A program made the position numbers and the translations under genes. Positions 63,401 through 64,000 of a stretch of DNA of 64,000 nt are shown piece by piece; position 1 is the stretch's first letter; every line of letters begins with the position of its first letter. The notes beneath the pieces are model-generated. The model made no database searches and was not told the DNA's origin. It was given only the letters and a program-made list of their open reading frames with translations. This stretch comes from Halicephalobus mephisto (lineage: Eukaryota > Nematoda > Chromadorea > Rhabditida > Panagrolaimidae): assembly GCA_009193035.1 (NCBI GenBank), contig SWDT01000192.1, forward strand, positions 176,296 to 240,295. The letters run 5' to 3'.

Positions 63401-64000
63401 AAAATATTTCTCAAGAATGTAAGAACTAAAAATTAGTAACTTTGTCAGATGACTGGCAGTTGAATCTTTTCCGACTTTAAACAAATTTAACCGCTCTATA
63501 GGAGGACCGATAAGAAAAAAGAGGAATAGTGTTAAACTGATCATTTCTTTGATTAATTTCAGCAAAGCAAGTCTCAATAGAATCAGTATCAACGGGCTCA
63601 TAGTCAAATATAAGATTAAATTTCGCCCCATCAAACATGTCTGGAATAGGATATCCGTCAAGAATGTTTATAATTGCATTATTAGCATTCTAAATTTATG
63701 TTTGGTAAAAGTTAATTTCAATTATATTACCTGTGTGGATATGTCTATATCATTAATAACAATTATCGCAATATGTGACCATGTTTGGTTGTAAAATATG
63801 TGTTAGAAGTATAATGAAAAGGTTGAAATATAATTTTGCAAATTAAACTTTTTTTGGAAGTGGTTCGAAAGAGAAAAGTCAAGAGTTTCTTAAATGTATC
63901 CGAAGTCTACAAAGTTCAAACTAAAATATCTCGTTATTACAGTAATTATCAAACTGAAAAACTCACCATGTCAATAAAGTCGATCTGAAAAAGTTTCATC
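60418..64000 (-). pseudogene. Frameshifted tandem copy of the large GTPase gene (continues past the right edge)
   Basis: Segments colinear with the intact copy are recognisable in order from high to low coordinates: equivalents of exons 1-2 (about 64000-63800, with an in-frame TGA near 63888), the exon 3 N-terminal region (63661-62750), the Cys-rich module (about 62830-62660), linker (62600-61570), P-loop (about 61550-61510) and the rest of the G domain and helical tail (61485-60418, 355 residues open). Frames break repeatedly: near 63500, near 63215 (one A missing in an A-run), near 62870 (one base missing in a T-run), near 62085, and three single-base losses at about 61513, 61470 and 61455, just after GESGVGKST. 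The copy therefore cannot make a full protein as written. Long open stretches and preserved motifs suggest recent decay. Assembly error is the main alternative explanation. Confidence 0.82.
61560..61890 (-). repeat. ~69-bp coding-type repeat in the linker of the broken GTPase copy
   Basis: Read on the minus strand, four imperfect units of about 23 residues follow the pattern P-x-V-x-A-x-E-W-(D/N)-(N/K)-I-x-T-x-Y/H-x-E-x-x-x-I-P. Examples are VTAEWDNIKTEYKEHQQIPL and VTAEWDNIVTVYIEHNTIPL. The array sits directly before the P-loop and has no counterpart in the intact copy. Confidence 0.8.

Overview
The window reads as nematode nuclear DNA. Genes are split into many short exons with worm-type splice sites (TTTTCAG or TTTTAG acceptors, GTAAGT or GTGAGT donors). 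Most start codons sit a few bases downstream of an orphan acceptor, as expected for spliced-leader trans-splicing. Introns and spacers are very AT-rich and crowded with tandem repeats. The protein set is typically metazoan (group I metabotropic glutamate receptor, class III POU factor, Maf bZIP factor, Munc13-4/BAIAP3-type protein, CDC5, RPS7). I cannot name the species. All gene models were joined by eye from exon phases and have not been checked against transcripts.

Layout. 1-10.5 kb: 5' end of a syntaxin-7/12-like SNARE (-), aspartylglucosaminidase (-), COX6C (+), a SEC14-like CRAL-TRIO/GOLD protein with long introns (-), and RPS7 (-). 12-26.2 kb: a large metabotropic glutamate receptor gene (+), followed at once by a Maf-type bZIP gene (+) whose start region shares an exon with the receptor's last exon. 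27.4-28.8 kb: three small minus-strand genes with a mitochondrial flavour (CEBPZOS-like, a 72-residue membrane protein, COX19). The first two are separated by only 6 bp and look like an SL1-type operon. 30-34.6 kb: CDC5/CDC5L (+). 35.9-37.2 kb: a single-exon POU-III gene (-). 38.9-44.8 kb: two small minus-strand genes of unknown function. The first exon of the second lies antisense to the first exon of the next gene. 44.8-54.9 kb: a 15-exon Munc13-4/BAIAP3-like gene (+). 55.5-64 kb: an intact 1224-residue P-loop GTPase of AIG1/septin-like type (-) and, upstream of it, a frameshifted tandem copy that runs off the window.

Two signals stand out beyond ordinary genes. The first is the tandem pair of large GTPases with a Cys-rich N-terminal module; one copy is decaying but carries a new 23-residue repeat array in its linker. 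The second is a dispersed family of palindromic arrays built from the 13-mer TTGGATAGTGACT and its reverse complement, present in at least eight clusters inside introns and spacers. A second satellite, with a 92-95 bp unit, is shared between introns of two genes 28 kb apart.

No rRNA, tRNA, CRISPR array or complete transposon was recognised.
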